A stretch of DNA of 33,161 bases. It comes from Verrucomicrobiota bacterium. Lineage in GTDB: Bacteria; Verrucomicrobiota; Verrucomicrobiia; Methylacidiphilales; UBA1321. The translations under genes and the position numbers were made by a program. Positions 32,154-33,161 of this stretch are shown in pieces. How positions within the stretch are numbered: position 1 is the stretch's first letter; the number at the start of each line of letters is the position of its first letter. A model generated the notes under the pieces. It ran no database searches. It had not been told where the DNA came from and saw nothing but the letters and a program-made list of their open reading frames with translations. The stretch spans positions 1-33,161 of the forward strand of contig JABDHJ010000028.1 of NCBI GenBank assembly GCA_013285645.1, in the 5' to 3' direction.

Positions 32154-32465
32154 ATGTTCGAACCAGGCCAACGCGTCGTTTGCATCGACGACTCCAACTT
32201 TCCCACCAAGCTGTTAGGCATCGTTTACGAAGCCTTCCCCGTCAAAGGCAAGACCTACGTCGTCCGCGACATCGTACCCGCCAGCGAATCACTGGCAATT
32301 TTCATCAGCAAAAAGGTAGACGCCAATACCTGCGCCGTCCTACTCCAAGGAATCCGAAACAAGCCCAACAAACACGGCGTCGAATCCGGCTACAAACCAC
32401 AACGCTTCCGCGAATTGGAAGAAGAGACAGTAGAAAGCTACAAAGAGCAGGAGCAGTTAGTGTGA
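32154..32465 (+). CDS. Small hypothetical protein
   Basis: A 103-residue soluble protein that I do not recognise as a named family. The first part has a beta-rich pattern with FEPGQRVVCIDDSN at the start and KGKTYVVRDIVPA at about 31-43, a middle segment with LLQGIRNKPN, and the end has RFRELEEETVESYKEQ. The pattern 'pGq.VvCid..f...KGktY.vrdi...' suggests an SH3-like barrel of the kind found in small phage or accessory proteins, but this is only an impression. No signal or membrane segment. The ATG at 32154 has no clear ribosome site. A competing arginine-rich frame over the same bases (31934-32503) lacks any protein-like pattern. Confidence 0.6.
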   Translation: MFEPGQRVVCIDDSNFPTKLLGIVYEAFPVKGKTYVVRDIVPASESLAIFISKKVDANTCAVLLQGIRNKPNKHGVESGYKPQRFRELEEETVESYKEQEQLV

Positions 32466-32565
32466 GTCACCAGCGAAGTAGCTTGCATCAGAACCACTTG
32501 TGAAAAATGTGTATCGGATCGCTGAAATTTTGAAGCTTCACCACGTTAAGAAAGTCCAACCTTGT

Positions 32566-32886
32566 ATGAAAATCACTCCTCTTCGTACCGCCGCTCTTAG
32601 CTGCGCGGCGTTTATCCTCTTGTCGTTCGGCGCAAGCCACGCTTCGGCTCAAGTCGGTGTCAGCATCCAGGTAGGCACACCGCCCCCACCACCGCCGCCA
32701 GGCTATGGTTATCATCGCTGGGCAGCCCCCTATCCCGGCGCAGTCTGGATCGGCGGCCACAATGAATGGAACGGCGCACGCTGGGTCTATGTCGGCGGCT
32801 ACTATGGTTACCCACCTCGTCGCGGTGCCGTCTGGGTACAACCTGTCTATCGCCACGGTTACTATCACGCCGGTTACTGGCGCTAA
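32566..32886 (+). CDS. Small exported Tyr/Trp/Gly-rich protein
   Basis: A 106-residue protein; the ATG at 32566 is chosen because it directly opens a signal peptide (MKITPLRTAALSCAAFILLS, cleavage near ASA/Q). The frame can be extended upstream to a GTG at 32500, but that would bury the signal. The mature part has a proline run, then Tyr/Trp/Gly-rich sequence (WNGARWVYVGGYYG, GYYHAGYWR) resembling the YXWXXGXW repeat found in small envelope proteins. It is likely periplasmic or outer-membrane associated. Function is unknown. Confidence 0.7.
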   Translation: MKITPLRTAALSCAAFILLSFGASHASAQVGVSIQVGTPPPPPPPGYGYHRWAAPYPGAVWIGGHNEWNGARWVYVGGYYGYPPRRGAVWVQPVYRHGYYHAGYWR

Positions 32887-33161
32887 TCGCCGGTCTTCGG
32901 ATAGTTGATCTCATCAACGCGCCGTCCCATCCGGCGCGATGCTACTGCAATTAAATTCTCGAATTTAAAAATGCCGTCATCCTTGCTGAGCGGAAGCGAG
33001 CTTTGGGGATGTGTTTAATCTCAGAACTTCCTCGAGCCGCAGTCGAAGAACCTACTCCAAAAAGCAAACGCTGCCTTCCTTCTTTCCCCCTCTGCAGTCC
33101 CGCATGCTCCCCTTCCCCTTCAGCCCGTTGCGGTCGTAGCGTCATTGCGCGAAACTCTCCC
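32887..33161. other. Right-end non-coding stretch
   Basis: A palindrome TTAAATTC-TC-GAATTTAA lies at 32951-32968. Beyond that I see no supported gene; a 64-codon minus-strand frame (32951-33145) looks like read-through of non-coding sequence, being rich in Arg, Gly and Ser with no domain pattern. Confidence 0.4.

Noticed and set aside
31934-32503. 189-codon arginine-rich plus-strand frame
   Set aside because: It runs from the palindromic element across the small gene at 32154-32465 in another frame and has the composition of a shifted reading frame.
32951-33145. 64-codon minus-strand frame at the right end
   Set aside because: Low-complexity Arg/Gly/Ser composition, no start signal and no domain pattern; treated as non-coding.

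Overview
The window reads as a chromosomal stretch of a Gram-negative bacterium, most likely a member of the Verrucomicrobiota. This is inference: outer-membrane two-partner secretion proteins establish a diderm envelope, while a STN/thioredoxin multidomain protein, GC-rich palindromic intergenic repeats and weak Shine-Dalgarno sites fit that phylum. No rRNA, tRNA, transposase, integrase or CRISPR array was seen. Genes are on the + strand except the secretion locus (about 21.5-29.4 kb).

Layout. (1) 1-4.1 kb: a 5'-truncated protein ending in a TlpA-like thioredoxin domain, then a fusion of an RsbW-like ATPase domain and a GNAT acetyltransferase domain. (2) 4.3-7.5 kb: a self-contained drug-efflux operon (TetR/CerR-type repressor, HlyD/EmrA adaptor, DHA2/EmrB pump) preceded by a perfect 9-bp inverted repeat that is a good candidate for the repressor's operator. 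(3) 7.7-18.8 kb: a large, tightly packed chemosensory cluster: ACT-like protein, free Hpt protein, two response regulators with PATAN/DUF4388 output regions, CheA with two CheW-like domains, CheW, a soluble PAS-containing chemoreceptor, CheY, CheB, CheR, CheX, a second CheY and a PATAN protein with a possible winged helix. No flagellar genes are present; the PATAN content suggests control of type IV pili or surface behaviour rather than flagella. (4) 19.0-21.3 kb: a membrane CHASE2-type class III adenylate cyclase, separated from the che cluster by a likely terminator. (5) 21.5-29.4 kb, minus strand: an exported FecR-domain protein, a 1516-residue TpsA exoprotein and its TpsB transporter, which carries an additional small beta-barrel at its C-terminus. 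(6) 30.0-31.8 kb: an ArsR repressor overlapping a SRPBCC/AHSA1 gene, followed by a tandem-AHSA1 gene, with a TTAACC-N4-GGTTAA operator candidate. (7) 31.8-33.2 kb: a nested palindromic repeat, a small conserved-looking hypothetical protein, a small exported Tyr/Trp/Gly-rich protein, and non-coding sequence.

How the parts may work together (inference): a cytoplasmic signal is read by the PAS receptor, passes through CheA to several receivers including PATAN-type outputs, while a periplasmic signal is read by CHASE2 and converted to cAMP. Both lie next to a secreted adhesin-like TpsA/TpsB/FecR module, so the region may be a surface-sensing and attachment neighbourhood. Intergenic spaces are unusually rich in palindromic repeats of at least three types: a GGTAGC-headed REP-like family in three places, a CAACCC-N-GGGTTG / AGCCCAGGGTTGGCGC cluster at 29.65-29.94 kb, and a 191-bp nested palindrome at 31.86-32.05 kb.
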